Below are positions 6,738 to 17,388 of a DNA stretch of 64,000 bases, one piece after another. The position numbers and the translations under genes are program-made. The stretch's first letter is position 1. The number at the start of each line of letters is the position of its first letter. Source of the DNA: Streptococcus mitis (lineage in GTDB: Bacteria; Bacillota; Bacilli; Lactobacillales; Streptococcaceae); contig NZ_CABEHV010000004.1 in the NCBI RefSeq assembly GCF_901542415.1, positions 744,001 through 808,000 of the forward strand, written 5' to 3'. The notes beneath the pieces are model-generated. The model saw only the letters and a program-made list of their open reading frames with translations. It ran no database searches and was not told where the DNA came from.

Positions 6738-9218
6738 TCATTTCTTAGATTCAAATTCTGTATAAGCTTCCTGAAGATAAGCATCAAAAACTTCTTCATC
6801 TGAAATTGTGTCAGAGATGAAGCTGCCGTTGCTTGTGCGTTCTGACAGGTTCAAGTCTTGCAATCGACTTTCGTAGATTGTTCCTTTGTTGGATTGAACA
6901 AGCAGAGTTTGGTCGTTCTCTTCCACTTCTGTACTGAAGAGGTCACCAACGAAGCCTTGTTCTGCAACCGCTCCTGCCAAGAAGACACGATGCGGTTTGT
7001 TTTTTAACTCACGCAAGACTTGTAAGCCACGTTTGGCACGACTTGTTGCCGGAATTTCGTCAATAGAAACACGTTTCAAACTTCCACGTTGGGTCAAGAG
7101 GTAGAAGGATGAGGTGTTACAGATAAAGGCGGATTGGAGAACATCATCTGCTTTCAGGTTCATAGCTTTGACACCTGCAGCCTTAGCACCGACAACTGGT
7201 ACCTCTTCGATATTGAAACGAAGGGCATAACCATTTTGGCTAATCAAGAGAACATCATCCAGTTTAATCGGAGCCACTGCTACAATCTGGTCTGTCTCGT
7301 CTTTGAGCTTAGCATACTTTACAGACTTAGATTTATAGGTCCGCCATGGAGAGAATTCTTTGCGTTCTACACGCTTGATTTGACCGAAACGAGTCGCCGC
7401 AAAGTAGGTTGTCGCATCATCAAACTGATCCACTACTTCCACATAAAGGATTTCTTCGTTCGTTTCAAAGTTTGTAATGGTTTGGCTCAGATGTTCCCCG
7501 ATATCCTTCCAACGAATGTCTGCCAATTCATGAATTGGTCGATAAATGACATTTCCAAGCGTCGTGAACATCAAAAGATGCTGGGTTGTCTTGGCAGATT
7601 GAACAAAAATCAAACGGTCGTCATCACGTTTGCCAATTTCTTCCAGCGTTGAAGCGGCAAAGGAACGTGGGCTGGTACGCTTGATGTAACCTGCCTTGGT
7701 CACACTGACGTAGGTATCTTCCTCGGCAATCAGACTAGCTGTATCAATTTCGATTACTTTCGCAGTGTCTTCTAAGCTACTCAAACGTGGAGTCGCAAAT
7801 TTCTTCTTGACCTCACGAAGCTCTTTCTTCATGAGATTGTACATGGTCCGCTCATCACCGATAATAGCCGCAAGCATGGCAATCTTTTCACGAAGTTCTG
7901 CTTCTTCTTCCTGCAAGACAACCACATCGGTATTGGTCAAACGGTACAGTTGCAAGGTAACGATGGCCTCAGCCTGTTCTTCCGTAAAATCATAGCTAAT
8001 CTTGAGATTTTCCTTGGCGTCCGCCTTATTCTCAGAAGCACGGATAAGCGCAATGACTTCGTCCAAAATCGAAATCACTCGAATCAAACCTTCGACAATA
8101 TGGAGACGTTTCTCAGCCTTTTCCTTGTCAAAGCGTGAACGCGCCAAAATCACTTCGCGACGGTGGGCGATGTAGCTAGACAAGATTGGAACGATCCCAA
8201 CCTGACGAGGAGTGAAATTGTCAATCGCCACCATGTTAAAGTTGTAGTTGATTTGCAGGTCCGTGTATTTGAAAAGATAGTTGAGAACCAGCTCCGTATT
8301 AGCGTCTTTTTTGAGCTCAATAGCGATTCGAAGACCGTCACGGTCAGACTCATCGCGAACCTCAGCAATACCAGCCACCTTGTTATTGACACGAACATCA
8401 TCGATTTTCTTGACTAGATTGGCCTTGTTGATTTCATAAGGAATCTCAGTGATAACAATTTGTTCCTTACCACCTTTTAGCTTTTCAATCTCAGTCTTGG
8501 AACGAACAACTACGCGCCCCTTACCAGTTTCGTAAGCCTTCTTGATTTCATCACGACCCTGAATGATTCCTCCAGTCGGAAAATCTGGTCCCGGCAAGAA
8601 TTCCATGAGTTTATCAACCTTTGCAGTTGGGTGGTCAATCATGTAAACCGCCGCATCAATGACCTCAGCCAAATTATGAGGTGGAATATCTGTGGCATAA
8701 CCAGCCGAAATACCAGTAGAACCATTAACCAATAGATTCGGAAAGGCTGCTGGTAAGACAGTTGGCTCTTTCTCCGTGTCGTCAAAGTTCCAAGCAAAAG
8801 GAACGGTCTTTTTCTCGATATCCTGAAGGAGATAACCAGCAATCTCTGACAAACGTGCCTCGGTATAACGCATAGCCGCAGGCGGATCTCCGTCCATAGA
8901 ACCGTTATTACCGTGCATTTCAACTAGAATCTCACGATTTTTCCAGTCCTGTGACATACGAACCATGGCATCATAGATAGAACTGTCACCGTGTGGGTGA
9001 AAATTCCCCATGATATTACCGACAGACTTGGCCGACTTGCGGTAGCTCTTGTCAAAGGTATTGCCATCCTTATTCATAGAATAAAGAATGCGACGCTGAA
9101 CCGGCTTCAATCCATCACGAATATCTGGCAAAGCCCGGTCTTGAATAATGTATTTGGAATAGCGACCAAAGCGCTCTCCCATGATATCCTCTAGGGACAT
9201 ATTTTGAATGTTACTCAT
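6738..9218 (-). CDS. parC: DNA topoisomerase IV subunit A
   Basis: The 826-residue ParC subunit cleaves and rejoins DNA to decatenate daughter chromosomes with ParE. The catalytic tyrosine is Y118 in AAMRYTEARLS. The quinolone region reads GNFHPHGDSSIYDAM, with S79, S80 and D83 unchanged and K137 present, so no classical resistance substitution is seen. The C-terminal half has the expected beta-pinwheel repeats (TKAGYIKRTSPRSF, TRFGQIKRVERKEF, SQNGYALRFNIEEV, TQRGSLKRVSIDEI). The start is MSNIQNMSLEDIMGERFGRY. Its ATG lacks an AAGGAG site and instead follows the structured leader at 9216-9330. The downstream end (YLQEAYTEFESKK) is a few residues longer than the pneumococcal protein I remember. 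Confidence 0.97.
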   Translation of the reverse strand: MSNIQNMSLEDIMGERFGRYSKYIIQDRALPDIRDGLKPVQRRILYSMNKDGNTFDKSYRKSAKSVGNIMGNFHPHGDSSIYDAMVRMSQDWKNREILVEMHGNNGSMDGDPPAAMRYTEARLSEIAGYLLQDIEKKTVPFAWNFDDTEKEPTVLPAAFPNLLVNGSTGISAGYATDIPPHNLAEVIDAAVYMIDHPTAKVDKLMEFLPGPDFPTGGIIQGRDEIKKAYETGKGRVVVRSKTEIEKLKGGKEQIVITEIPYEINKANLVKKIDDVRVNNKVAGIAEVRDESDRDGLRIAIELKKDANTELVLNYLFKYTDLQINYNFNMVAIDNFTPRQVGIVPILSSYIAHRREVILARSRFDKEKAEKRLHIVEGLIRVISILDEVIALIRASENKADAKENLKISYDFTEEQAEAIVTLQLYRLTNTDVVVLQEEEAELREKIAMLAAIIGDERTMYNLMKKELREVKKKFATPRLSSLEDTAKVIEIDTASLIAEEDTYVSVTKAGYIKRTSPRSFAASTLEEIGKRDDDRLIFVQSAKTTQHLLMFTTLGNVIYRPIHELADIRWKDIGEHLSQTITNFETNEEILYVEVVDQFDDATTYFAATRFGQIKRVERKEFSPWRTYKSKSVKYAKLKDETDQIVAVAPIKLDDVLLISQNGYALRFNIEEVPVVGAKAAGVKAMNLKADDVLQSAFICNTSSFYLLTQRGSLKRVSIDEIPATSRAKRGLQVLRELKNKPHRVFLAGAVAEQGFVGDLFSTEVEENDQTLLVQSNKGTIYESRLQDLNLSERTSNGSFISDTISDEEVFDAYLQEAYTEFESKK

Positions 9219-9332
9219 ATAGGATACAGAGCCCGTAAAATACCAAGTGAAAATAGAAAATTCTTGAAGTAAGAAAGCTCAGCAGAGAATTTATCTTTTT
9301 CACGCATCATTTAGGGCGTGTTCAACTCCTTT
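9216..9332 (-). promoter_or_regulatory. Structured 5' leader of parC (copy A of a repeated RNA element)
   Basis: Read on the minus strand: AAAGGAGTTGAAC; then a 5-bp hairpin P1 (CACGC / GCGTG, 9320-9301) with a 10-nt loop CCTAAATGAT; then a longer hairpin P2. P2 is GTGAAAA / TTTTCAC (9303-9297 with 9253-9247), a 4x4 internal loop AGAT/TCTA, and AAATTCT / AGAATTT (9292-9286 with 9264-9258). P1 and P2 share GTG, so they exclude each other. A downstream GGGC (9234-9231) can pair with GCCC (9317-9314). The parC ATG has no normal Shine-Dalgarno, and the element ends at it. The same plan occurs before deoD (26456-26577). A translational switch is my inference. Confidence 0.6.
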
Positions 9333-9368
9333 CAAAGAATGTAGAGTAGATTTTTATGCAGTAAAAGA

Positions 9369-9379
9369 TATTTTACGGG
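9369..9379 (-). repeat. Upstream complement of the parC ribosome-start region
   Basis: The 11-base sequence CCCGTAAAATA on the minus strand here is a perfect complement of TATTTTACGGG at 9242-9232, immediately before the parC start. In RNA the two could form an 11-bp helix that would hide the GGG used by the predicted pseudoknot. No equivalent is seen upstream of deoD. Confidence 0.4.
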
Positions 9380-9473
9380 AATTAGTCCCATGTTCAGTTA
9401 CCTTAAGGAACCAAACAATCCTTTCTGTAGTTTAAAGTGTTTAAAATTTATTGATTAGATTAGTATTAAGGAA

Positions 9474-9524
9474 TTTCACACAGCATTTAGGGCGTGTTCA
9501 ACTCCTTTCGAAGAATGGAGAGTA
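9474..9524 (-). repeat. Copy B: 5' half of the parC leader repeated 176 bp upstream
   Basis: A 51-base direct repeat of 9298-9348 with four differences. It contains AAAGGAGTTGAAC and hairpin P1 (CACGC / GTGTG) with the same 10-nt loop length. The P1 change is C to T opposite G, so the pair becomes G-U and the stem is kept. The P2 partner sequence is missing, so this copy is a fragment. The rest of the 9345-9600 gap holds hairpins (GTTCCTTAAGGTAAC near 9400-9414; GGGA / TCCC near 9377-9390) and no gene. Confidence 0.6.
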
Positions 9525-9602
9525 AATATTATGGAATAAGAAAAAAATATAGAGTAAGTGAGTTTCACCCAATTCCTGTATCGTCATTTCCACTTGAAAT
9601 GT

Positions 9603-10163
9603 CTACTTCACAAATCCTCGTTTATACTTGATATGGCTGGCGATATTGCTATCTACATCTTTCCTATCCCAAAGTTGGAGTTCCCATGGGTAGTAAAAAT
9701 TACTTTTATTTTTAAAATAGATATGAATACCTACATAGCCATCTTTATCACGTAAATACCAATTTTTTAGTCCGTAATTCTCTTGCCAATAATCTAATTT
9801 CTCCATGACTTGCGCTATTTCTTTGGAACTTAAAATCATACGAGCACCAAAAATATCATTAAGAATAGAATTCACAGGATAGCCCTCTTGACGCTCTGAA
9901 AAACGTGTAATTTTATCTAAAATAGACTCAGAAGTTTTGACACGATAAACATAGGCAATATCTTGAACATCTGCTTTCATCAGATAGTCATTAATTGACT
10001 CATGTAAGTTCAGACGGTAGGCCAGAATCGCTTTCGTCGGAACTTTTGAAAAGGTATGCTTGAGATTGATTTTTTCTACCTTACCCGTTTCAAAATAATC
10101 TTTAGAATATTCTAGATGAATACGATTAATCTCTGTAATGAGGCGTTCCACTTTTTCAATCAT
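9603..10163 (-). CDS. RelA/SpoT-like nucleotidyltransferase domain protein
   Basis: A 186-residue protein with the outline of a small alarmone synthetase: R74-V-K76 and K84 near the start of the domain, NDIFGARMIL (D103, R108) for the 'DlxGxRv' motif, GYVGIHIYF (Y143, H147) for 'GYxSxH', WELQLW (E161, Q163) for 'ExQIRT', and HIKYKRG at the end. It has no HD hydrolase, TGS or ACT domain. (p)ppGpp synthetases move pyrophosphate from ATP to GDP/GTP; toxic relatives modify nucleotides or tRNA. Its ATG overlaps the stop of the ANT(6)-like gene by 4 bases, so the two are translated together. Substrate and role (housekeeping, toxin or defence) are unknown. Confidence 0.72.
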   Translation of the reverse strand: MIEKVERLITEINRIHLEYSKDYFETGKVEKINLKHTFSKVPTKAILAYRLNLHESINDYLMKADVQDIAYVYRVKTSESILDKITRFSERQEGYPVNSILNDIFGARMILSSKEIAQVMEKLDYWQENYGLKNWYLRDKDGYVGIHIYFKNKSNFYYPWELQLWDRKDVDSNIASHIKYKRGFVK

Positions 10164-11032
10164 GAGTCTTCTCCTCTCGCTTTTTCATTTTTCCAGTTAT
10201 TCCCAAACTTCTTCACTCTTTCCTCAGCATACTCAATCATCTTCTCAGCCACTTCCTTATCGTAGTCAAAGCCCATTTTTTGAGCAAGGGAGTGAGCTTC
10301 TTGGTGGAAAAGTTGCATCGTAGCAAACAAAGACTGAATGATTTTATCTAAACTTGCGAAATCAAGTAGACTTGAGAATTCCTTCTCTTTCTCAGTAGGT
10401 AAATAATTAAAGAGATACTTGCAATTTTTACCGATGTCAACCGCTCCCCTATCACTTGCGACCTGCCAAGCCAAGACCTTCAAGAGTTCTTGTTGGCAAA
10501 TCCCGTAGAGATGGTCTATCGCGTAGATGACTTGCTTGCGACAAATCCCTTTAACCACGTAAGATGATACCCACCAAAATTCATTGTAGGAATTTTTAAA
10601 ATCTGTCTCATTAGCTGGATGTATCCAGAAACGCTCTAGATTTGGAGAATAGGGTTCAAATAAATGTTCTGAATCTTCTAAAACAGTGAATCCTGCCTCA
10701 CTATCCACCCACTCTTGAATTTGTTGTTTTGGACAGAGGGTTAGATCAATTCGATTTCCATCTTCAAAGAGCATGAGATAAAGACGACGGTGACCAAGGG
10801 TGACTTCTTGCTCAATAATGCGTTTGCCAAACCGGTCCAACCAAGATAAATCTGTAATCAGCTCGTCCAGATTCTCTACAACATAGACTACATCATAATC
10901 TTGAAACTCGTCTTTTGAAGTCTTTTGGTTTGTCCGTGAACCAGACATGGCCACAGCTTCTACTTGTAAGGTTTCGGCAGTCTTTAAAATTACATCAAGC
11001 ATTTCTGCTTCAGTTCTCATGTTGATACCCAT
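10160..11032 (-). CDS. ANT(6)/AadE-like aminoglycoside nucleotidyltransferase family protein
   Basis: This protein resembles streptomycin 6-adenylyltransferases along its length: MRTEAEMLDVIL, then GSRTN (31-35), the acidic pair in FQDYDVVYVV (D45, D47), and a third acid in RIDLTLCP (D96). This is the Gly-Ser and Asp-x-Asp pattern of a pol-beta-type nucleotidyltransferase. Known members transfer AMP from ATP to streptomycin. Two starts are possible: ATG at 11032, or MRTEAEM four codons later (11020), which is where the family normally begins. Neither has a strong Shine-Dalgarno. The gene starts 15 bases after parE and overlaps the RelA-like gene. Streptomycin resistance is possible but not shown; the partner gene suggests a different substrate. 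Confidence 0.78.
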   Translation of the reverse strand: MGINMRTEAEMLDVILKTAETLQVEAVAMSGSRTNQKTSKDEFQDYDVVYVVENLDELITDLSWLDRFGKRIIEQEVTLGHRRLYLMLFEDGNRIDLTLCPKQQIQEWVDSEAGFTVLEDSEHLFEPYSPNLERFWIHPANETDFKNSYNEFWWVSSYVVKGICRKQVIYAIDHLYGICQQELLKVLAWQVASDRGAVDIGKNCKYLFNYLPTEKEKEFSSLLDFASLDKIIQSLFATMQLFHQEAHSLAQKMGFDYDKEVAEKMIEYAEERVKKFGNNWKNEKARGEDS

Positions 11033-11047
11033 TCATTAAAAAGTGAC

Positions 11048-13009
<1,962 letters not shown>

Positions 13010-13111
13010 TCATCTTTACTATTCTACAAGTTTTCCAAGGATTTTGCAAAATTTTTCTTTCTCCGCTGTGACAATTTCAGAAGAGATTCTCTGCCTTTCT
13101 TCTCCATTTCA

Positions 13112-13127
13112 TGATATAATAGGAGTA
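13112..13127 (+). promoter_or_regulatory. Extended -10 promoter of plsY, probably leaderless
   Basis: TGATATAAT (TG at 13112-13113, TATAAT 13115-13120) stands only 6 bases before the plsY ATG at 13127, so transcription should begin at or next to the A of the start codon. AGGAG at 13121-13125 is too close to the ATG to act as a Shine-Dalgarno. Confidence 0.55.
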
Positions 13128-13768
13128 TGATTACAATAGTTTTATTAATCCTAGCCTATCTGCTTGGTTCGATTCCGTCTGGTCTCTGGATTGGACAAGT
13201 TTTCTTTCAAATCAATCTGCGAGAGCATGGTTCTGGTAACACTGGAACGACCAATACCTTCCGCATTTTAGGTAAGAAAGCTGGTATGGCAACCTTTGTC
13301 ATTGACTTTTTCAAAGGAACCCTAGCAACGCTTCTTCCGATTATGTTTCATCTACAAGGCTTTTCGCCTCTCATCTTTGGACTTTTGGCTGTTATTGGCC
13401 ATACCTTCCCTATCTTTGCAGGATTTAAGGGTGGTAAGGCTGTCGCAACCAGTGCTGGAGTGGTTTTCGGATTTGCGCCTGTCTTCTGCCTCTACCTTGC
13501 GGTTGTTTTCTTTGGAACCCTCTATCTTGGTAGTATGATTTCGCTATCTAGTGTCACAGCATCTATCGCGGCTGTCATCGGAGTTCTACTCTTTCCACTT
13601 TTTGGTTTTATCCTGAGCAACTATGACCCTCTATTCATCGCTATTATCCTAGCTCTTGCTAGTTTGATTATCATTCGTCATAAGGACAATATCGCTCGTA
13701 TCAAAAATAAAACTGAAAATCTTGTCCCTTGGGGATTGAACCTAACCCACCAACATCCTAAAAAATAA
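13127..13768 (+). CDS. plsY: Acyl-phosphate:glycerol-3-phosphate acyltransferase
   Basis: The 213-residue membrane enzyme catalyses the first acyl transfer in phosphatidic acid synthesis, using acyl-phosphate made by PlsX. PlsY motifs are present in order: GSIPSG near residue 15, [13 protein letters not shown] near 34-46, and [10 protein letters not shown] near 100. About five hydrophobic segments are visible. It is transcribed away from parE and is the only rightward gene between 1 and 21.7 kb. The start has no usable leader or Shine-Dalgarno (see the promoter entry). Confidence 0.95.
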   Translation: MITIVLLILAYLLGSIPSGLWIGQVFFQINLREHGSGNTGTTNTFRILGKKAGMATFVIDFFKGTLATLLPIMFHLQGFSPLIFGLLAVIGHTFPIFAGFKGGKAVATSAGVVFGFAPVFCLYLAVVFFGTLYLGSMISLSSVTASIAAVIGVLLFPLFGFILSNYDPLFIAIILALASLIIIRHKDNIARIKNKTENLVPWGLNLTHQHPKK

Positions 13769-13799
13769 AACGCCAGTTCATTCTGAACTGACGTTTTTT
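13765..13799 (+). terminator. Terminator after plsY (probably two-way)
   Basis: AAAACGCCAGTTCA pairs with TGAACTGACGTTTT around a 3-nt loop, then a T run. The A-rich left side lets it also serve the leftward ABC transporter operon that ends at 13806. Confidence 0.85.
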
Positions 13800-13805
13800 G
13801 TATGC

Positions 13806-14762
13806 TTATTTTGATTTGATATAGTTGATACCATCTGCTTTTGGTGCAACTGCTTTTCCAAAGAAGGCTGCCAAGACAAGAATTGTCAAAACATAAGGTG
13901 CGATTTGAAGATAAACCGCAGGCACTCCTTGTAGGAATGGCAATTGAGATCCGATAACAGCCAAACTTTGTGAAAGTCCAAAGAAGAGACTAGATAGCAT
14001 GGCTCCGATTGGATTCCATTTCCCAAAAATCATCGCAGCAAGGGCGATAAATCCAGGTCCAACAATAGTTGTCACTGAGAAGTTAACTGAGATGGATTGA
14101 GCATAAATCGCTCCGCCAATTCCACCTAGGAAACCTGAAATAATGACTCCAAAATATCTCATCTTGTAGACATTGATTCCCAAGGTATCAGCTGCTTGAG
14201 GATGTTCACCGACAGAGCGGAGACGAAGACCAAATCGAGTCTTGAAGAGGATAAACCAAGCAAGGAAAGAGAAGGCAATCGCCAAGTAACCAAGAAGACT
14301 AGTTGACTTGAAGAAGATATCACCAATCACTGGGATATTTGCCAAGACTGGGAAGTCAAAGCGTCCAAAAGTTTGACTTAAGTTGTCGGTTTGTCCTTTG
14401 TTATAAAGAACTTTCACCAAGAAAACAGCCAAGGCTGGCGCCATCAAGTTCAATACCGTACCGCTGACAACATGGTCTGCACGGAAATGAACCGTCGCTG
14501 CTGCGTGGATGATAGAGAAGAGGCCTCCAACCAATCCTGCTACAAGCAAGGATAGCCATGGAGTTGCTGCTCCAAATTGTTCTGCAAATTCAAGGTTAAA
14601 GACAACTCCAGAAAAGGCACCCATAACCATAATTCCTTCAAGACCGACGTTTACCACACCACCACGTTCAGAGAAAACACCACCGATACTTGTAAAGATG
14701 AGGGGCGCTGAGTAAATCAGCATAGAAGACACCAAGAGGGTGAGCAAGGTTGTAATAGACAT
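13806..14762 (-). CDS. Nucleoside ABC transporter permease (second membrane subunit)
   Basis: A 318-residue inner-membrane permease of the BmpA-associated, ribose-like family, with about eight to ten hydrophobic segments. The loop VGEHPQAADTLGINVYKMRY matches the EAA-like coupling loop of these permeases. It starts with MSITTLLTLL one codon after the first permease stop. The full system is binding lipoprotein (17495), ATPase (15816), and two permeases. Similar streptococcal systems import purine and pyrimidine nucleosides, and the adjacent cdd, deoC and pdp genes support that substrate. Confidence 0.88.
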   Translation of the reverse strand: MSITTLLTLLVSSMLIYSAPLIFTSIGGVFSERGGVVNVGLEGIMVMGAFSGVVFNLEFAEQFGAATPWLSLLVAGLVGGLFSIIHAAATVHFRADHVVSGTVLNLMAPALAVFLVKVLYNKGQTDNLSQTFGRFDFPVLANIPVIGDIFFKSTSLLGYLAIAFSFLAWFILFKTRFGLRLRSVGEHPQAADTLGINVYKMRYFGVIISGFLGGIGGAIYAQSISVNFSVTTIVGPGFIALAAMIFGKWNPIGAMLSSLFFGLSQSLAVIGSQLPFLQGVPAVYLQIAPYVLTILVLAAFFGKAVAPKADGINYIKSK

Positions 14763-14764
14763 CT

Positions 14765-15823
14765 TTACTTACCTCCTTTAACTTGTTTTTTCGGTTTGAC
14801 AAAGCGTTCAATAAGGTAATGAACACTGACAAAGAAGATAATAGACGCTGTTACAATGCTGACAAGCTCAGACGGTACCTGCGCCGCATTCATACCAGGA
14901 GCTCCAACTTGGAGAACACCAAATAAGAAGGCTGCAAATAGAATACCAATTGGTGAGTTGGCCGCAAGTAGACTAACTGCCATCCCGTTAAACCCGACAG
15001 CTAATGATGCCCCTTGAACATAGACGTTCTGGAAGGTTCCAAGTCCTTCAACAGCTCCACCAAGACCTGCCAAGGCACCTGAAATAATCATTGAGAGGAT
15101 AATCGTTCTTTTTGCAGAAATACCAGCATATTCTGAAGCATGTGAATTAAGACCAACCGCACGGATTTCAAAACCAAGGGTTGTTTTCTTGAGCATGAAC
15201 CAAATAACTGCAACGGCAATGATGGCAAAGAAAATACCAATATTCATCCGTGAGTTACCAGTCAACTCAGCCAACCAAGGTGTCTGATAGGTTGCATTAG
15301 CCCCAACACGAATGGTCGAATCTGTACTTTGCATGAAGTCTTTAGGGAAAGCATGGATAAAGGCATTCCCTACATACAAGACAATGTAGTTCATCATAAT
15401 GGTTACGATAACCTCTGACGTCCCTAGATAGGCTCTAAGAATACCTGGAATCGCTCCGACAATCCCACCAGCAATCAAGGCAATCACGATGGTTGCTAGA
15501 ATCATCAAGGGACGTGGCATATCTGGATGCGACAAGGCAAACCAACCACTGAGAATCCAACCAGCCAAGGCCTGACCAGGAAGCCCGACGTTAAAGAAAC
15601 CTGCACGACTAGCAACGGCAAAACCAAGACCAATCAAGACCAAAGGTCCCATAGCACGGAAGATTTCTCCAATTCCACGCAGACTGCCAAAGGCTGTATA
15701 GAACAATTCTTCGTAGCCCCAAATAGCATCATAGCCGAAGATCCACATGACAATGGCTCCAAGTAAAATTCCAAGGAAGACAGAAATCAAGGGAACCGAA
15801 ATTTGTTGTAATTTTTTAGACAT
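14765..15823 (-). CDS. Nucleoside ABC transporter permease (first membrane subunit)
   Basis: I place the start at MSKKLQQISVPLIS (15823), preceded by AAGGAG and overlapping the ATPase stop by 8 bases, rather than at an upstream codon inside the ATPase gene. That gives 352 residues with multiple membrane helices and a coupling loop (GLNSHASEYAGISAKRTI) like that of its partner permease. It forms the translocation pore with the 318-residue permease. Confidence 0.88.
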   Translation of the reverse strand: MSKKLQQISVPLISVFLGILLGAIVMWIFGYDAIWGYEELFYTAFGSLRGIGEIFRAMGPLVLIGLGFAVASRAGFFNVGLPGQALAGWILSGWFALSHPDMPRPLMILATIVIALIAGGIVGAIPGILRAYLGTSEVIVTIMMNYIVLYVGNAFIHAFPKDFMQSTDSTIRVGANATYQTPWLAELTGNSRMNIGIFFAIIAVAVIWFMLKKTTLGFEIRAVGLNSHASEYAGISAKRTIILSMIISGALAGLGGAVEGLGTFQNVYVQGASLAVGFNGMAVSLLAANSPIGILFAAFLFGVLQVGAPGMNAAQVPSELVSIVTASIIFFVSVHYLIERFVKPKKQVKGGK

Positions 15824-17351
15824 CACTCTTCTCCTTTCCCAAGTTTCCACCAGCCATCAAGACACCAAGTTCTTGTTTATTGGTTGTTTCTGGTGATACA
15901 ATACCTTGAATCTTACCATCGTGGATAACGGCAATACGGTCTGAGACGTTTAAAATCTCATCTAATTCAAAGCTGACAACAAGGACAGCCTTCCCATTAT
16001 CACGCTCTTCAATCAAGCGTTTGTGGATATATTCAATGGCACCGACATCCAAACCACGAGTTGGCTGGCTGACGATAAGGAGATCAGGATCTCGATCAAT
16101 TTCACGAGCAATAATTGCTTTTTGTTGATTTCCTCCTGAAAGAGCCGCTGCTGGAACAAACTCACTAGCAGCACGAACATCAAATTCTTCCATTAGCTTT
16201 TTAGCATAAGAAGTAATATTTGAATAGTTCAAAATTCCATTTTTACTATGTGGTTCTTTGTAGTAGGTTTGAAGGGCAATATTTTCAGAGATCATCATTT
16301 CCAAAATCAAACCATCACGGTGACGGTCTTCTGGAACGTGCCCAACACTCAACTCTGTAATCTGACGTGGGTGCAAACCTACAATTGAATCTCCTTTTAG
16401 CTCAATGCTACCAGATTCAACCTTGCGAAGGCCTGTGATTGCTTGAATCAGTTCAGACTGACCATTTCCATCAATCCCCGCAATACCAACAATCTCTCCC
16501 GCACGAACATCCAAGGACAGATTTTTCACAGCTGGGACACCGCGGTTTTCATTGACCACCAAATCTTTAATAGCTAAGACAACTTCTTTTGGTTGGGAGA
16601 CTTGCTTCTCTGTTTTAAAGGAAACAGAACGTCCTACCATCATTTCTGCTAAATCAGCATTGGTAGCTCCTGCAATTTCGACGGTTTCAATTGATTTCCC
16701 ACGACGGATAACTGTAACACGATCAGAAACTGCGCGAATCTCGTCCAACTTATGGGTGATCAAGATAATTGATTTCCCTTCTTTGACAAGATTTTTCATA
16801 ATAGCCATCAACTCATCAATTTCTGATGGAGTCAAAACAGCCGTTGGTTCGTCAAAGATAAGGATATCAGCCCCTCGATAAAGGGTTTTTAAAATTTCTA
16901 CACGTTGTTGGGCTCCAACTGAGATATCTGCCACCTTGGCAGAAGGATCAACAGCTAAGCCATAACGTTCAGAAAGAGCCTTGATTTCTTTGCTAGCTCC
17001 AGCGATATCTAATACACCATTTTTAGTTAATTCACTACCTAAAATAATGTTTTCAGCAACTGTGAAGGCTTCTACCAACATAAAGTGCTGGTGAACCATT
17101 CCGATTCCCAAGCTAGCTGCTTTAGATGGTGAATCGAGGTTGACAACTTGACCGTTGACCACAATTTCACCACTGGTTGGTTCAAGAAGCCCTGCTAACA
17201 TGTTCATGAGCGTGGACTTTCCAGCCCCATTTTCTCCTAAAAGTGCATGAATTTCACCTTTTCGTAGGTGCAAGTTGATTTTGTCGTTGGCAACAAATTC
17301 ACCAAACACCTTGGTAATATCACGCATCTCAATGACATTTTCGTGTGCCAT
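15816..17351 (-). CDS. Nucleoside ABC transporter ATP-binding protein (double domain)
   Basis: A 511-residue ATPase with two nucleotide-binding domains in tandem, as in ribose/galactose-type importers. The first has a full Walker A (GENGAGKSTLMN) and Walker B (ILIFDEPTAVLTP). The second has a degenerate Walker A (GIDGNGQSEL), a signature SGGNQQKAI, and Walker B LLIVSQPTRGLDVG. One functional and one degenerate site is normal for this class. It powers the two permeases downstream. Between it and bmpA lie a terminator and two other hairpins, so its expression is probably lower than that of the binding protein. Confidence 0.92.
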   Translation of the reverse strand: MAHENVIEMRDITKVFGEFVANDKINLHLRKGEIHALLGENGAGKSTLMNMLAGLLEPTSGEIVVNGQVVNLDSPSKAASLGIGMVHQHFMLVEAFTVAENIILGSELTKNGVLDIAGASKEIKALSERYGLAVDPSAKVADISVGAQQRVEILKTLYRGADILIFDEPTAVLTPSEIDELMAIMKNLVKEGKSIILITHKLDEIRAVSDRVTVIRRGKSIETVEIAGATNADLAEMMVGRSVSFKTEKQVSQPKEVVLAIKDLVVNENRGVPAVKNLSLDVRAGEIVGIAGIDGNGQSELIQAITGLRKVESGSIELKGDSIVGLHPRQITELSVGHVPEDRHRDGLILEMMISENIALQTYYKEPHSKNGILNYSNITSYAKKLMEEFDVRAASEFVPAAALSGGNQQKAIIAREIDRDPDLLIVSQPTRGLDVGAIEYIHKRLIEERDNGKAVLVVSFELDEILNVSDRIAVIHDGKIQGIVSPETTNKQELGVLMAGGNLGKEKSDV

Positions 17352-17388
17352 ATGCTCTTCCTTTCAGAGTCTTATTTTATTTCAATAA

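Noticed and set aside
7134..7652. Long open frames opposite parC, and many like it opposite other genes.
   Set aside because: They overlap strongly supported genes in another frame, have no ribosome sites and no recognisable protein content.
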